A DNA stretch of 64,000 bases. It comes from Rivihabitans pingtungensis (lineage in GTDB: Bacteria; Pseudomonadota; Gammaproteobacteria; Burkholderiales; Aquaspirillaceae). The DNA lies in contig NZ_QJKI01000004.1 of NCBI RefSeq assembly GCF_003201855.1, positions 147,738 to 211,737 on the forward strand, written 5' to 3'. The position numbers were made by a program, and so were the translations under genes. Position 1 is the first letter of the stretch. Every line of letters begins with the position of its first letter. The notes beneath the pieces were generated by a model. That model did not search any database. It worked only from the letters and a program-made list of their open reading frames with translations, and was not told the origin of the DNA. Shown piece by piece: positions 9,514 through 17,961 of this stretch.

Positions 9514-10377
9514 ATGGAAGACCAGGCCGCCAGCCTGCGCCGTCTGACGCCTGCCGCCCAGGTGGGGCGTAGCTTTGCCTTTTTGGGAGTGTCCGGCTGC
9601 GGTGTCACCACCATGGTCAGCGAAATGGCAGCCGGCCTGACCGCTGCGCAGCGGCGCACCCTGATTATCGACGCGCACCCTGGTAATCCGCTGGCACAGC
9701 GTTTTGTCGATGATCCAGGGGTGACACTGGACATGGTCGCCAGCAGTCAGGGCTCCTTGCACGATGCCGTTACCCAACTGCCGTTTGGCGCTTCGGTGAT
9801 GAATGTGCATAGCCGCCCGTCCACGCTGATGCACCTGCCCGAGCCGATCGAACACCGATTGGTGTCCGAATATGAGGCGCTTACCCGTGATATCGAGCTG
9901 GTGCTGATTGATGCGCCATCGGTAAGCACCGATCCGGCGCTGGCGGCGCTGGCCGACAATCTGGTGCTGGTGCTTACCCCCGATATCCAGACGCTGATGC
10001 AGGCCTACGCCATGGTCAAGCGCCTGGCACTGGAATTCGCCCGCCGCCGTTTTGACGTGCTGGTCAACCGCGCGCGCGACATGAACGAAGCCCAGGCGAT
10101 TTTTCAGCGCCTGTCACAAGTGACCAGTGAGTTTCTTGGTGTGTCATTGCGTTGGGTAGGGTTTGTGCCGGAAGATCCGATGGTCCGTCGTGCTGTCTTG
10201 TTGCGCACCACGACCCTGCATGGTTTTCCGGGCAGCGAGGCAGGCACAGCCTGCTCGCAACTGGCCGCTGTCCTGCCACGCTGGAGTTCGGTCGAACATG
10301 GCAATGCCCGGCAACTGTTTGAACGCTATCTGGCTGCCACTCGCCACTTGGCTGAGGAAGCCGCCACCCCCTTATGA
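9514..10377 (+). CDS. flhG: FlhG-like MinD-family protein with degenerate P-loop
   Basis: Position after flhF and residues such as VLIDAPSVS and the DPMVRRAV region identify a MinD/FlhG relative of 287 aa. FlhG normally limits flagellar number through ATP-dependent dimerisation and stimulates FlhF. Here the deviant Walker A motif, usually GKGGVGKTT, reads GVSGCGVTT at residues 25-33: both the signature lysine and the P-loop lysine are valine. The following LIIDAHPGN also departs from the usual DxD. ATP binding or hydrolysis is therefore doubtful. The gene is intact and in frame in the operon, so it is probably still used. It could alternatively be called a flagellar MinD-like regulator. Confidence 0.8.
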   Translation: MEDQAASLRRLTPAAQVGRSFAFLGVSGCGVTTMVSEMAAGLTAAQRRTLIIDAHPGNPLAQRFVDDPGVTLDMVASSQGSLHDAVTQLPFGASVMNVHSRPSTLMHLPEPIEHRLVSEYEALTRDIELVLIDAPSVSTDPALAALADNLVLVLTPDIQTLMQAYAMVKRLALEFARRRFDVLVNRARDMNEAQAIFQRLSQVTSEFLGVSLRWVGFVPEDPMVRRAVLLRTTTLHGFPGSEAGTACSQLAAVLPRWSSVEHGNARQLFERYLAATRHLAEEAATPL

Positions 10378-10471
10378 TGAACCGCATTGCTGACCTTACG
10401 GCGTTTCTCCCATGTCTGAAGCCGGATACTCCTGCCCTCCGTCTGCTCGTCCTGCTGCTGCGGGGGCGCGT

Positions 10472-11212
10472 ATGAGCCGACGCCCGGCCTATCCTTCCGC
10501 TGAGCCGGCCAATGCCGGCGTACCGGATATCGAGCGCCATATTTCGCTGGTGAAAAAAATCGCCTATCTGCTGATGAGTCGGTTGCCAGCGTCGGTTGAG
10601 CTGGACGATCTGGTTCAGGTGGGGCTGATTGGCCTGATTGAAGCTTCTCGCCAGTTTGATGCCAGTCAGGGCGTGCTGTTTGAGACCTTCGCCAGCCAGC
10701 GCGTGCGCGGCGCCATGCTCGACGAGCTGCGCCGGGCCGACTGGTTGCCCCGTCAGGCGCGCAAGCAGGCCAAGCAAATCGAAGAAGCCATTTCCCGGCT
10801 GGAACAAAACCTGGCGCGCCCACCGCGCGAGCCGGAAATTGCCGAGGCACTGGGCCTGAGTCTGGATGACTATCAGGATGCGCTGTTTGATTGCAAGGGC
10901 CACCAACTGGTGTATTACGAGGACTTTGCTGTCGATGAAGACCAAGGTGGTGGCAGCGTGGTGGAAAGCATTGCCGACGTTCGTCAGGTGGATCCGATCG
11001 ACATCCTCAACGACAGCGGTTTTCGTCATGGTCTGGTCGAGGCCATCAAGACCCTGCCCGAGCGCGACCAACTGGTGATGAGTCTGTATTACGAACAAGA
11101 ACTCAATCTGAAGGAAATCGGCGAGGTGCTGGGTGTGACCGAGTCGCGCGTCTGCCAGCTGCACAGCCAGGCGGTGGCGCGGCTGCGCACCAAGCTGCGC
11201 GACTGGTTCTGA
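10472..11212 (+). CDS. fliA: Flagellar sigma factor sigma-28
   Basis: FliA directs RNA polymerase to late flagellar promoters. Region 2 (HISLVKKIAYLLMSRLP; DDLVQVGLIGLIEA), region 3 and region 4 (ALPERDQ-type segment, LNLKEIGEVLGVTESRVCQLH) are complete. From the ATG at 10472 (MSRRPAYPS) the protein is 246 aa, the normal size, and a GGGGGCG run precedes it. An earlier in-frame ATG at 10412 would add 20 residues without a visible ribosome-binding site. It ends the flhB-to-fliA run. No anti-sigma gene flgM is adjacent. Confidence 0.95.
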   Translation: MSRRPAYPSAEPANAGVPDIERHISLVKKIAYLLMSRLPASVELDDLVQVGLIGLIEASRQFDASQGVLFETFASQRVRGAMLDELRRADWLPRQARKQAKQIEEAISRLEQNLARPPREPEIAEALGLSLDDYQDALFDCKGHQLVYYEDFAVDEDQGGGSVVESIADVRQVDPIDILNDSGFRHGLVEAIKTLPERDQLVMSLYYEQELNLKEIGEVLGVTESRVCQLHSQAVARLRTKLRDWF

Positions 11213-11218
11213 GCATTT

Positions 11219-11245
11219 GCCGCCCGACATGGGCGGTTTCTTCAT
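11219..11245 (+). terminator. Possible terminator after fliA
   Basis: A six-base stem CCGCCC/GGGCGG with a GACAT loop sits just after the fliA stop and is followed by TTTCTTC. The U-tract is imperfect, so termination may be partial. Confidence 0.45.
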
Positions 11246-11348
11246 CATTTCATTACAACAACAAGATCCCCATGACCACCCGCTTTTTGCCTGGCCGGTT
11301 ATTTACCCGGCACCTTGAGTTCTGTCTGGCCCAGATGGAGGTCTGCAC

Positions 11349-12170
11349 ATGGATGTGATCAGCCTGCTGGGCCTGGCCGTTGGCCTGGCCTCCATTTTGC
11401 TGGGCCAGGCGCTGGAAGGTGGCCATATTGGTTCGCTGTTTCAGCCTACGGCCTTGCTGATTGTCATGGGCGGCACCGCCGGTGCGGTGATGCTGCAATG
11501 CACGCCGGCGCAATTCATGCTGGGCCTGCGCCGCTTGCCGCGCGTATTTCTGCCACCGCGCCACGATCTGCACCAGCAACTGGCAGATCTGGTCAGCTGG
11601 AGCCAGATTGCCCGCAAGAACGGCATCCTGTCGATGGAAGAGTTTGCCCGTGCACAAGAGGACAACCCCTTTCTGCAAAAAGGCCTGCAACTCTTGGCCG
11701 ACGGGGTGGACCCGGTGACCCTGCGTCATGCGCTGGAGCTGGACATCAACTCGCTGGAGCAGCGCGAACGTTTTGCTGCCCGGGTGTGGGAGTCCGCTGG
11801 CGGCTATGCGCCGACGCTGGGCATTTTGGGCGCCGTGCTCGGCCTGATTCACGTCATGGAAAACCTGGCCGAGCCTTCCAAGCTGGGCGGCGGTATTGCT
11901 GTGGCTTTTGTCGCCACCGTGTATGGCGTGGGTCTGGCCAACCTGGTGTTTCTGCCGGTGGCGCACAAGCTGAAAACCCTGCTTACCGAACAGATTAATC
12001 TGATGGAAATGCAGGTCGAAGGCCTGGTGGCAATTGGCAGCGGCGAAAATCCCCGTATCCTGGAAAATCGCCTGCAAGGCTTTCTTGATCCCAGCCGGCC
12101 GGCTCCCTCGGTGGCCGAAAAGCCTGCCGTTCAGTCCTCAACTCGCCATGAGCCGGGCGACAGCGCCTGA
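11349..12170 (+). CDS. motC: Flagellar motor stator protein, MotC/MotA type
   Basis: The 273-residue protein belongs to the MotA/ExbB family of proton-channel stator subunits. It has four membrane segments, two near the N-terminus and two around residues 155-210. The conserved proline segment AGGYAPTLGILGAVLGLIHVME precedes the third. MotC wording (GGTAGAVMLQCTP; ILSMEEFA) separates it from enteric MotA. A strong GGAGG site lies 7 bp before the ATG. MotC normally works with MotD (MotB type), but the next gene is on the opposite strand, so its partner must be elsewhere. The C-terminal 25 residues are Pro/Ser-rich. Confidence 0.9.
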   Translation: MDVISLLGLAVGLASILLGQALEGGHIGSLFQPTALLIVMGGTAGAVMLQCTPAQFMLGLRRLPRVFLPPRHDLHQQLADLVSWSQIARKNGILSMEEFARAQEDNPFLQKGLQLLADGVDPVTLRHALELDINSLEQRERFAARVWESAGGYAPTLGILGAVLGLIHVMENLAEPSKLGGGIAVAFVATVYGVGLANLVFLPVAHKLKTLLTEQINLMEMQVEGLVAIGSGENPRILENRLQGFLDPSRPAPSVAEKPAVQSSTRHEPGDSA

Positions 12171-12203
12171 CCTCACGGCCCCAGCCTGCCCGACCGGGCA
12201 GGC

Positions 12204-12506
12204 TCACAATACCGACTTGAACAGTTCCAGCTGTGGCGGCCCCAGATACAGCTCGCGGCGCGCTCCGGCATTGGCGTGTGCCTGGCGGAAGGCATCCGAG
12301 CGGGTCCATGCCTGAAAGGCATCTTCAGATTCCCACTCGGCATGCGAGGCGAACAGCGTGTATTCCTCGGTGCTGGCGCCTTGCAGCAAGTGAAAGTGGA
12401 TAAAACCAGGCACTTGCTCCAGATAGCTGTTGCGTTCACGCCAGATGGCAATAAACGCGTCTTCTTGACCCCGGGCAATGCGAAAGCGGTTCATGGCGAG
12501 GAACAT
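12204..12506 (-). CDS. ABM-domain monooxygenase, candidate heme-degrading enzyme
   Basis: This 100-residue protein has the antibiotic-biosynthesis-monooxygenase fold pattern. It carries Asn6, Trp67 and His77, the same spacing as the catalytic Asn-Trp-His triad of IsdG-type heme-degrading monooxygenases. Opening residues MFLAMNRFRIARG also resemble HmoA/HmoB proteins. The inferred role is opening of heme to release iron. No heme transporter or Fur gene is next to it. A gene for a plain ABM-domain protein of unknown substrate remains possible. Confidence 0.75.
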   Translation of the reverse strand: MFLAMNRFRIARGQEDAFIAIWRERNSYLEQVPGFIHFHLLQGASTEEYTLFASHAEWESEDAFQAWTRSDAFRQAHANAGARRELYLGPPQLELFKSVL

Positions 12507-12713
12507 GCGGCAACTCTCCTGAAAAAGGGCATCCCGCTGGCTTGATCATGCGGGTAGATGTCAGTGTACCCGCCTGCGGGACAAACCGCGATGGGCAGGA
12601 TTCGACATGATTGGTCCTTGACATTGACCATGCCATGATCAGGTTTGACCGCACATTTGGCGGCCCCGCCTTGGCTGGTTATCATCTTTTTGGTTTGTTG
12701 TCTGGAGCACGGC

Positions 12714-15158
12714 ATGCATACGCCCACGCCGCTGGACTCCGCCATCATGGCCTCAATGGCCGGGGAAGCGTCGTTCCAGCACCTGTTCATGGCCAATCCA
12801 CAGCCAATGTGGATTTTTGATCTGTCCACCTTGCGCTTTCTGGCTGTCAACCAGGCCGCGTTGCAGCATTATGGCTATAGTCAGGCCGAATTTCTGGACC
12901 TGACCATCCGCGATATCCGCTCACCGGAAGAAGTGACCCGCCTGTTGGACGTATTGTCTGAGCAGGCGTCTCCATTCAATGAGACCGGTCTGTGGAAGCA
13001 CCTGACTCGAGATGGCCGGGTGATTGAGGTGGAGGTGACCACCCATCTGATCCAGTTTGCCGGCCAGCGCGCCAAGCTGGTGTTGATCAACGATGTATCC
13101 GAGCGCTTGCGCGCCGAGCGTGCGCTGCGCGAGCACGAGGCGCGTCTGCGTCTGTTTATTGAGCATGCGCCAGTGGCGCTGGCCATGTTCGACCGCGACA
13201 TGCGCTATCTGGCTGCCAGCCGCCGCTGGCAGGATGATTATGGCCTGGGCCATCACCCTCTGGATGGCCGTTGCCACTATGAAGTGTTCCCGGAAATCGG
13301 CGCCCGCTGGCGCGAGCTGCATCAACGCGGGCTGCAGGGCGAAGCGCTCAACTGCGAAGCTGAGCGCTTTGTGCGTCAGGATGGCCGCGTGCAATGGCTG
13401 CGCTGGACCATCCACCCGTGGCGCGATGACCAGGGTGATGTGGGCGGTATTGTGATTTTTACCGAGGATATTTCCGAGCGCAAACGCACCGAAGAAACCT
13501 TGCGCCAGTCGGCCACCATTTTTGAATCGATGCGCGATGGCGTGCTGATCACCGACCTGAGCCCGGCTATCGTTGCCGTCAACCGCGCTTATACCGACAT
13601 CACCGGTTACACGCTGGACGAAGTGCGCGGGTTGAATCCCAGCCTGCTGCGCTCAGGTCGCCATGATCATGATTTTTATCAGCTGATGTGGAAAAACGTG
13701 CTGGAAGAAGGCCATTGGGTGGGGGAGATCTGGAACCGGCGCAAAAGCGGCGAGCTGTACCCGCAACTGCTGTCAATCAGCACCGTGTACGACCCGCAAG
13801 GCGCGCCCTGCAATTATGTTGGGGTATTCACCGATATTTCGCAGGTGCGCCAGTCCGAAGCCCGGCTGGAGCATCTGGCGCATTTTGATCCACTTACCGA
13901 CTTGCCCAACCGCTTGCTGGCCTATTCACGGCTGCAACACGCCATCGAACGCGGCCAGCGCACCGACCGGCGGGTAGCCGCTTTGCTGATTGACATCGAC
14001 CGCTTCAAAAATGTCAACGACAGCTTGGGTCATCATATTGGCGACCAGTTATTACAGGCCGCCGCCGCCCGTTTGCGTGCGGTGGCGGTGAGCGTGGACA
14101 CCGTGGCGCGGCTGGGCGGCGATGAGTTTTTGCTGATTCTCGATAACCTGGACGACCCCGCGCCCGCGGCGGCCTTGGCGCAAACCCTGCTGGATGCGCT
14201 GGCCGAGCCCTTCATGCTGGACGAGCACCCGCCGATTTATCTGAGCGCCAGCATCGGCATCAGCCTGTATCCAGACGATGCTTGCGATGCTACCGAACTG
14301 GTGCAGCATGCCGATCTGGCCATGTTTCGCGCCAAGCAGGCGCGCAACGCCTACCATTTTCATACCGAGGCGATGAGCCAGGGCATGCGCGAGCAACTGC
14401 TGCTGGAAAACCGCCTGCGCCAGGCGCTGGATGGTGAGGAGTTTGTGCTGCATTACCAGCCACTGATTGGCGCGGATGGCCAGATGGCTGGCTGTGAGGC
14501 GCTGGTGCGCTGGCAGCCGGCTGATGGCCCGATGGTTCCACCGGGCCAGTTCATCCCACTGGCCGAGGAGCTTGGCCTGATCGTGCCGTTGGGGGGCTGG
14601 GTGTTGGCGGAAGCCTGCCGGCAGGGCCGCATCTGGCTGGACGCTGGCCAGCCACCACGGGTGATGGCGGTCAATATCTCTGCGCGCCAGTTTCAGCATC
14701 CGGATTTTGTGAACACCGTGCGCGCCACCCTGGCCGCCAGCGGCTTTCCGCCGGCGTGCCTGGAGCTGGAGCTGACCGAGAGCATGCTGATGGAGCAGGT
14801 GGAGCAATCCATCGACACCATGTGTGCGCTGAAGGCGTTGGGCGCGCGCCTGTCAATTGACGACTTTGGCACAGGCTATTCTTCACTGGCCTACCTGAAG
14901 CGCTTTCCCATCGACAAACTGAAAATCGACCAGAGCTTTGTGCGTGGCATTGGCCTTGAGCGCAGTGATGGCGAAATCATCACCACCATCATCGCCATGG
15001 CGCGCGCGCTGGGGCTGCAAGTGCTGGCTGAAGGGGTGGAAACTGCCGAGCAGCAGGCTTTTTTGCAGCAGCATGGTTGCCAGTACTATCAGGGTTATCT
15101 GTTTTGCCGGCCGCAGCCAGCACCGGCGCTGGAGGTCTGGCTGGCAAAGCGGATATGA
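12714..15158 (+). CDS. PAS-PAS-PAS-GGDEF-EAL sensor protein (c-di-GMP metabolism)
   Basis: The 814-residue protein carries three PAS domains (about residues 20-130, 145-265 and 270-385), a GGDEF domain with GGDEF at residues 468-472, and an EAL domain starting at E595. The EAL site is complete: EALVRW, AVNISARQF, ELTESMLME, DDFGTGYSS, KIDQSF and AEGVET. Phosphodiesterase activity is therefore expected. The GGDEF signature is also canonical but its I-site has VSVD in place of RxxD. The ATG at 12714 follows a GGAG site by seven bases; an upstream TTG would add 23 residues. No membrane segment is seen, so the protein is probably cytoplasmic. Confidence 0.94.
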   Translation: MHTPTPLDSAIMASMAGEASFQHLFMANPQPMWIFDLSTLRFLAVNQAALQHYGYSQAEFLDLTIRDIRSPEEVTRLLDVLSEQASPFNETGLWKHLTRDGRVIEVEVTTHLIQFAGQRAKLVLINDVSERLRAERALREHEARLRLFIEHAPVALAMFDRDMRYLAASRRWQDDYGLGHHPLDGRCHYEVFPEIGARWRELHQRGLQGEALNCEAERFVRQDGRVQWLRWTIHPWRDDQGDVGGIVIFTEDISERKRTEETLRQSATIFESMRDGVLITDLSPAIVAVNRAYTDITGYTLDEVRGLNPSLLRSGRHDHDFYQLMWKNVLEEGHWVGEIWNRRKSGELYPQLLSISTVYDPQGAPCNYVGVFTDISQVRQSEARLEHLAHFDPLTDLPNRLLAYSRLQHAIERGQRTDRRVAALLIDIDRFKNVNDSLGHHIGDQLLQAAAARLRAVAVSVDTVARLGGDEFLLILDNLDDPAPAAALAQTLLDALAEPFMLDEHPPIYLSASIGISLYPDDACDATELVQHADLAMFRAKQARNAYHFHTEAMSQGMREQLLLENRLRQALDGEEFVLHYQPLIGADGQMAGCEALVRWQPADGPMVPPGQFIPLAEELGLIVPLGGWVLAEACRQGRIWLDAGQPPRVMAVNISARQFQHPDFVNTVRATLAASGFPPACLELELTESMLMEQVEQSIDTMCALKALGARLSIDDFGTGYSSLAYLKRFPIDKLKIDQSFVRGIGLERSDGEIITTIIAMARALGLQVLAEGVETAEQQAFLQQHGCQYYQGYLFCRPQPAPALEVWLAKRI

Positions 15159-15217
15159 CAACGCCACGCGGCCCTGGATAGGCGGCGCGGCGTGCAGGCA
15201 AAGCCAAACGCAAAAAC

Positions 15218-16000
15218 TTACTTCTCGACGAAGGCGCGCTCGATGGCGTAGTCGGCAGGGTCGCCCATGCGCGGGGATTCTTTAAAGCCCATGCCGTTGA
15301 GCATATCGCACAGGTCGCTGAGCATGCTCGGGCTGCCGCAAATCAGCACGCGATCGTGTTCCGGGTTCAGCTGCGGCAGGCCGATGTCGGCGCACAGCTT
15401 GCCATTGGCGATCAGGTCGGTCAGACGGCCTTGATTGCGGAACGGCTCGCGGGTGACGGTCGGGTAGTAAATCAGTTTCTCACGCACGATGTCGCCGAAG
15501 TATTCATTGTTCGGCAGTTCGTTGGTGATGTAATCGTGGTAGCCCAGCTCGCTGACCCAGCGTACGCCGTGAGTCAGAATCACTTTTTCGTAGCGCTCGT
15601 AGACTTCCGGGTCTTTGATGATGGACATGAACGGCGCCAGGCCGGTGCCGGTGGACAGCAGATACAGGTTTTTACCCGGCAGCAGGTTGTCCTGCACCAG
15701 GGTGCCGGTGGGCTTTTTGCTGATCAGCACGGTGTCGCCCACTTGCAAGTGTTGCAGACGCGAAGTCAGCGGGCCGTCCTGCACCTTGATGCTGTAGAAC
15801 TCCAGATGCTCTTCGTAGTTGGAGCTGACGATGGAATACGCGCGCATCAGCGGCTTGCCATTGACCTCCAGGCCAATCATCACAAACTGACCATTGATGA
15901 AACGCAGCCCTTCATCACGGGTGCAAGTGAAGCTGAACAGAGTGTCGTTCCAGTGATGAACGGACAGAACGCGCTCGGCGGTCATATTGGCATTGGCCAT
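15218..16000 (-). CDS. fpr: Ferredoxin--NADP(+) reductase
   Basis: The 260-residue flavoprotein moves electrons between NADPH and ferredoxin or flavodoxin. The FAD-binding RAYSIVSS and the NADP-binding GTGLAPFMS motifs are present, and the protein ends AFVEK, typical of the short bacterial subclass. The start at 16000 (MANANMTAERVL) gives normal length; a longer frame adds an unrelated low-complexity leader. The gene stands alone between a GGDEF-EAL gene and cysK. Sulfite and oxidative-stress metabolism are the usual contexts, which is inference here. Confidence 0.93.
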   Translation of the reverse strand: MANANMTAERVLSVHHWNDTLFSFTCTRDEGLRFINGQFVMIGLEVNGKPLMRAYSIVSSNYEEHLEFYSIKVQDGPLTSRLQHLQVGDTVLISKKPTGTLVQDNLLPGKNLYLLSTGTGLAPFMSIIKDPEVYERYEKVILTHGVRWVSELGYHDYITNELPNNEYFGDIVREKLIYYPTVTREPFRNQGRLTDLIANGKLCADIGLPQLNPEHDRVLICGSPSMLSDLCDMLNGMGFKESPRMGDPADYAIERAFVEK

Positions 16001-16231
16001 GGGGCTATCGCTCTCGAATAACTGAATAATAAGTAAGCAGGATTTTACCGCTGCCGGCGGCGTGCGCCTACCGGTATTTCGGGTTTTGCTGAACAACATT
16101 TGCCCTGTGTCAAATACGGCGCCCGCGCCGCCGTTCAGGCAGGGCGGGCAGCGGCATCCAGACGGCGCTAGGGCGGCGCAAAACTGTTGCTGCGGCGCAA
16201 CATCCAAGCTGATGCGCCGCGCTGGCCAGGT
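16001..16231. other. Intergenic region upstream of fpr
   Basis: Together with the adjoining repeat copy, about 320 bases separate fpr from cysK. This part should hold the fpr promoter, but I see no clear -35/-10 pair, RNA gene or conserved frame. Confidence 0.5.
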
Positions 16232-16323
16232 TTAGCGTTGCTCACAACACCCAGCCGCAGCGCTCCTGGCGAGTCGCACGCAGACAGTGCGACGAGTGCG
16301 GCAAGGTCGGGCAACGACGCTTA
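16232..16323 (-). repeat. Intergenic inverted-repeat element, copy A
   Basis: Minus-strand orientation. Reading from cysK, the TAA stop is directly followed by GCGTCGTTGCCCGACCTTG, then a CACTGTCTGC centre, GCCAGGAGCGCTGCG and a right end GTTGTGAGCAACGCTAA. The left outer arm (GCTCACAAAACCCTCCTGGC) is missing, so this copy is truncated by about 25 bases at its cysK side. Confidence 0.8.
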
Positions 16324-17253
16324 GTCGGCCAGGTGTTGGAACAAGGGGGTAGACAGATAACGCTCACCAAACGACGGAATCACCACCACAATCAGCTTGC
16401 CGGCGTTTTCCGGGCGGCGGGCCAGCTCCAGCGCAGCCCAGGTGGCGGCGCCAGAAGAAATCCCCACCAGGAGGCCTTCTTGGGTGGCCATGGCGCGAGC
16501 GGTTTCGAAGGCGTTGTCATTGCTGACCTGAATCACTTCGTCGTACACGCCGGTGTTCAGAATGGCCGGCACAAAACCGGCGCCAATGCCCTGAATCGGG
16601 TGCGGGCCTTTCGGGCCGCCAGACAGCACCGGCGAGGCTTGCGGCTCGACCGCGACAATTTTCACCCCCGGTTTTTTGGCTTTCAGCACTTCGCCCACGC
16701 CGGTGACGGTGCCGCCAGTGCCCACACCCGAGACAAAAATATCCACCTGGCCATCGGTGTCGGCCCAGATTTCTTCGGCGGTGGTGGCGCGGTGAATAGC
16801 CGGGTTGGCCGGGTTTTCAAATTGCTGCGGAATAAAATAGCGCGAATCCGCTGCGGCCAGCGCCTGGGCCTTGGCGATGGCGCCGCCCATGCCCTCGGGG
16901 CCAGGGGTCAGGATCAGCTCGGCGCCGTAGGCGCGCAGCAGCTGGCGACGCTCGCGGCTCATGGTTTCCGGCATGACGATGGTGCAGCGGTAGCCGCGCG
17001 CGGCGCACACCATGGCCAGGCCAATGCCGGTGTTGCCCGAGGTCGGCTCCAGAATAATGGTGTCCGGGCCAAGCTTGCCCGCCGCTTCGGCGGCGTCGAG
17101 CATGGCCACGGCGATGCGATCCTTGACGCTGTGGCCGGGGTTGAAGAACTCCAGCTTGGCCACCACGGTGGCCTCGGCACCAGCGGTGAGGCGATTCAGG
17201 CGAACCAGCGGGGTATTGCCAACCAGCGCGGCAACGTTCTGGGCGATGTTCAT
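16321..17253 (-). CDS. cysK: Cysteine synthase A (O-acetylserine sulfhydrylase)
   Basis: CysK makes cysteine from O-acetylserine and sulfide using PLP. The 310-residue protein has the PLP-lysine motif [11 protein letters not shown], the substrate-binding [11 protein letters not shown] loop and the phosphate-binding GTGGTVTG loop. The ATG at 17253 ([16 protein letters not shown]) matches family starts; the longer frame adds 11 residues. It resembles CysK more than CysM in length and in the [14 protein letters not shown] segment. Its TAA stop coincides with the edge of repeat copy A. Confidence 0.95.
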   Translation of the reverse strand: MNIAQNVAALVGNTPLVRLNRLTAGAEATVVAKLEFFNPGHSVKDRIAVAMLDAAEAAGKLGPDTIILEPTSGNTGIGLAMVCAARGYRCTIVMPETMSRERRQLLRAYGAELILTPGPEGMGGAIAKAQALAAADSRYFIPQQFENPANPAIHRATTAEEIWADTDGQVDIFVSGVGTGGTVTGVGEVLKAKKPGVKIVAVEPQASPVLSGGPKGPHPIQGIGAGFVPAILNTGVYDEVIQVSNDNAFETARAMATQEGLLVGISSGAATWAALELARRPENAGKLIVVVIPSFGERYLSTPLFQHLAD

Positions 17254-17458
17254 GGTGGATATTCCTGATGGTGAGTTCAACAACAACGACGCTGACTGGT
17301 TGGGAATAATAATGCAGGCTTGTCCACCCTGCTGGAGTTCTTTCTTCTATAGATCAGCGGGCACAGTTATAACGCAGGGCCAGATTTGCCCCGGTTAAGC
17401 ATAAACAGCCAGCGCCGGAAAACCGGGGCTGGCTGCATGGGGTAAGGCGTGCGTGCGT

Positions 17459-17956
17459 TTACTGCTTGCCGCCGGGCGGGGTAGGCGGCGCCAGTGACGG
17501 ATCGTTGATGATGGACAGCACACGGCCCAACTCGCCTTCCTGCGCCTGCGAGATGCTGGACGGCTTGCCTGAGCGCAGATTGCGCAGCACGGCTTCGACT
17601 TCCGGGTCGGGCTTGCCGGCGTCCGACTCAGCGTCGGCATAGCGCTCGGCACGGTTGCGGCTGGAACTGCCTTCCCTGGCGCTGGCTTTTTGCTCGGCGG
17701 GTTTGGGGTCGGCCGGCGGCGCCATGGTGGTCAGGTTATTCTTGGTCATGTACTCGTTCATGCCGCGCCAGCCGGCATACACCTGGGCACGGTCGGCTTC
17801 GGGATGACGCAAGAAGCACTCTTCCAGCGAACGGCCCGTTTGCCGGCAACCGGCGCCAATGGCTTCGTTGGCTTCGCGGTTCAAGCCAGAGACATTGCCA
17901 AGCCAGTTGCAGCCGCCAAGCAGGATGACACACGTCAGGGGCAGTAAAGCTCGCAT
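17459..17956 (-). CDS. Putative lipoprotein, unknown family
   Basis: The 165-residue product begins with a lipoprotein signal, MRALLPLTCVILLGGC, with the lipobox cysteine at position 16, so it is probably an outer-membrane-anchored lipoprotein. The mature part has one short predicted helix-rich region with a second cysteine pair (GCRQTGRSLEECF), then a charged, Pro- and Lys-rich low-complexity half. It starts 5 bp after the SDR gene with an AGGTAA site, so it is the last gene of the hpn-SDR transcript. I do not recognise a function. Confidence 0.75.
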   Translation of the reverse strand: MRALLPLTCVILLGGCNWLGNVSGLNREANEAIGAGCRQTGRSLEECFLRHPEADRAQVYAGWRGMNEYMTKNNLTTMAPPADPKPAEQKASAREGSSSRNRAERYADAESDAGKPDPEVEAVLRNLRSGKPSSISQAQEGELGRVLSIINDPSLAPPTPPGGKQ

Positions 17957-17961
17957 ACGGT

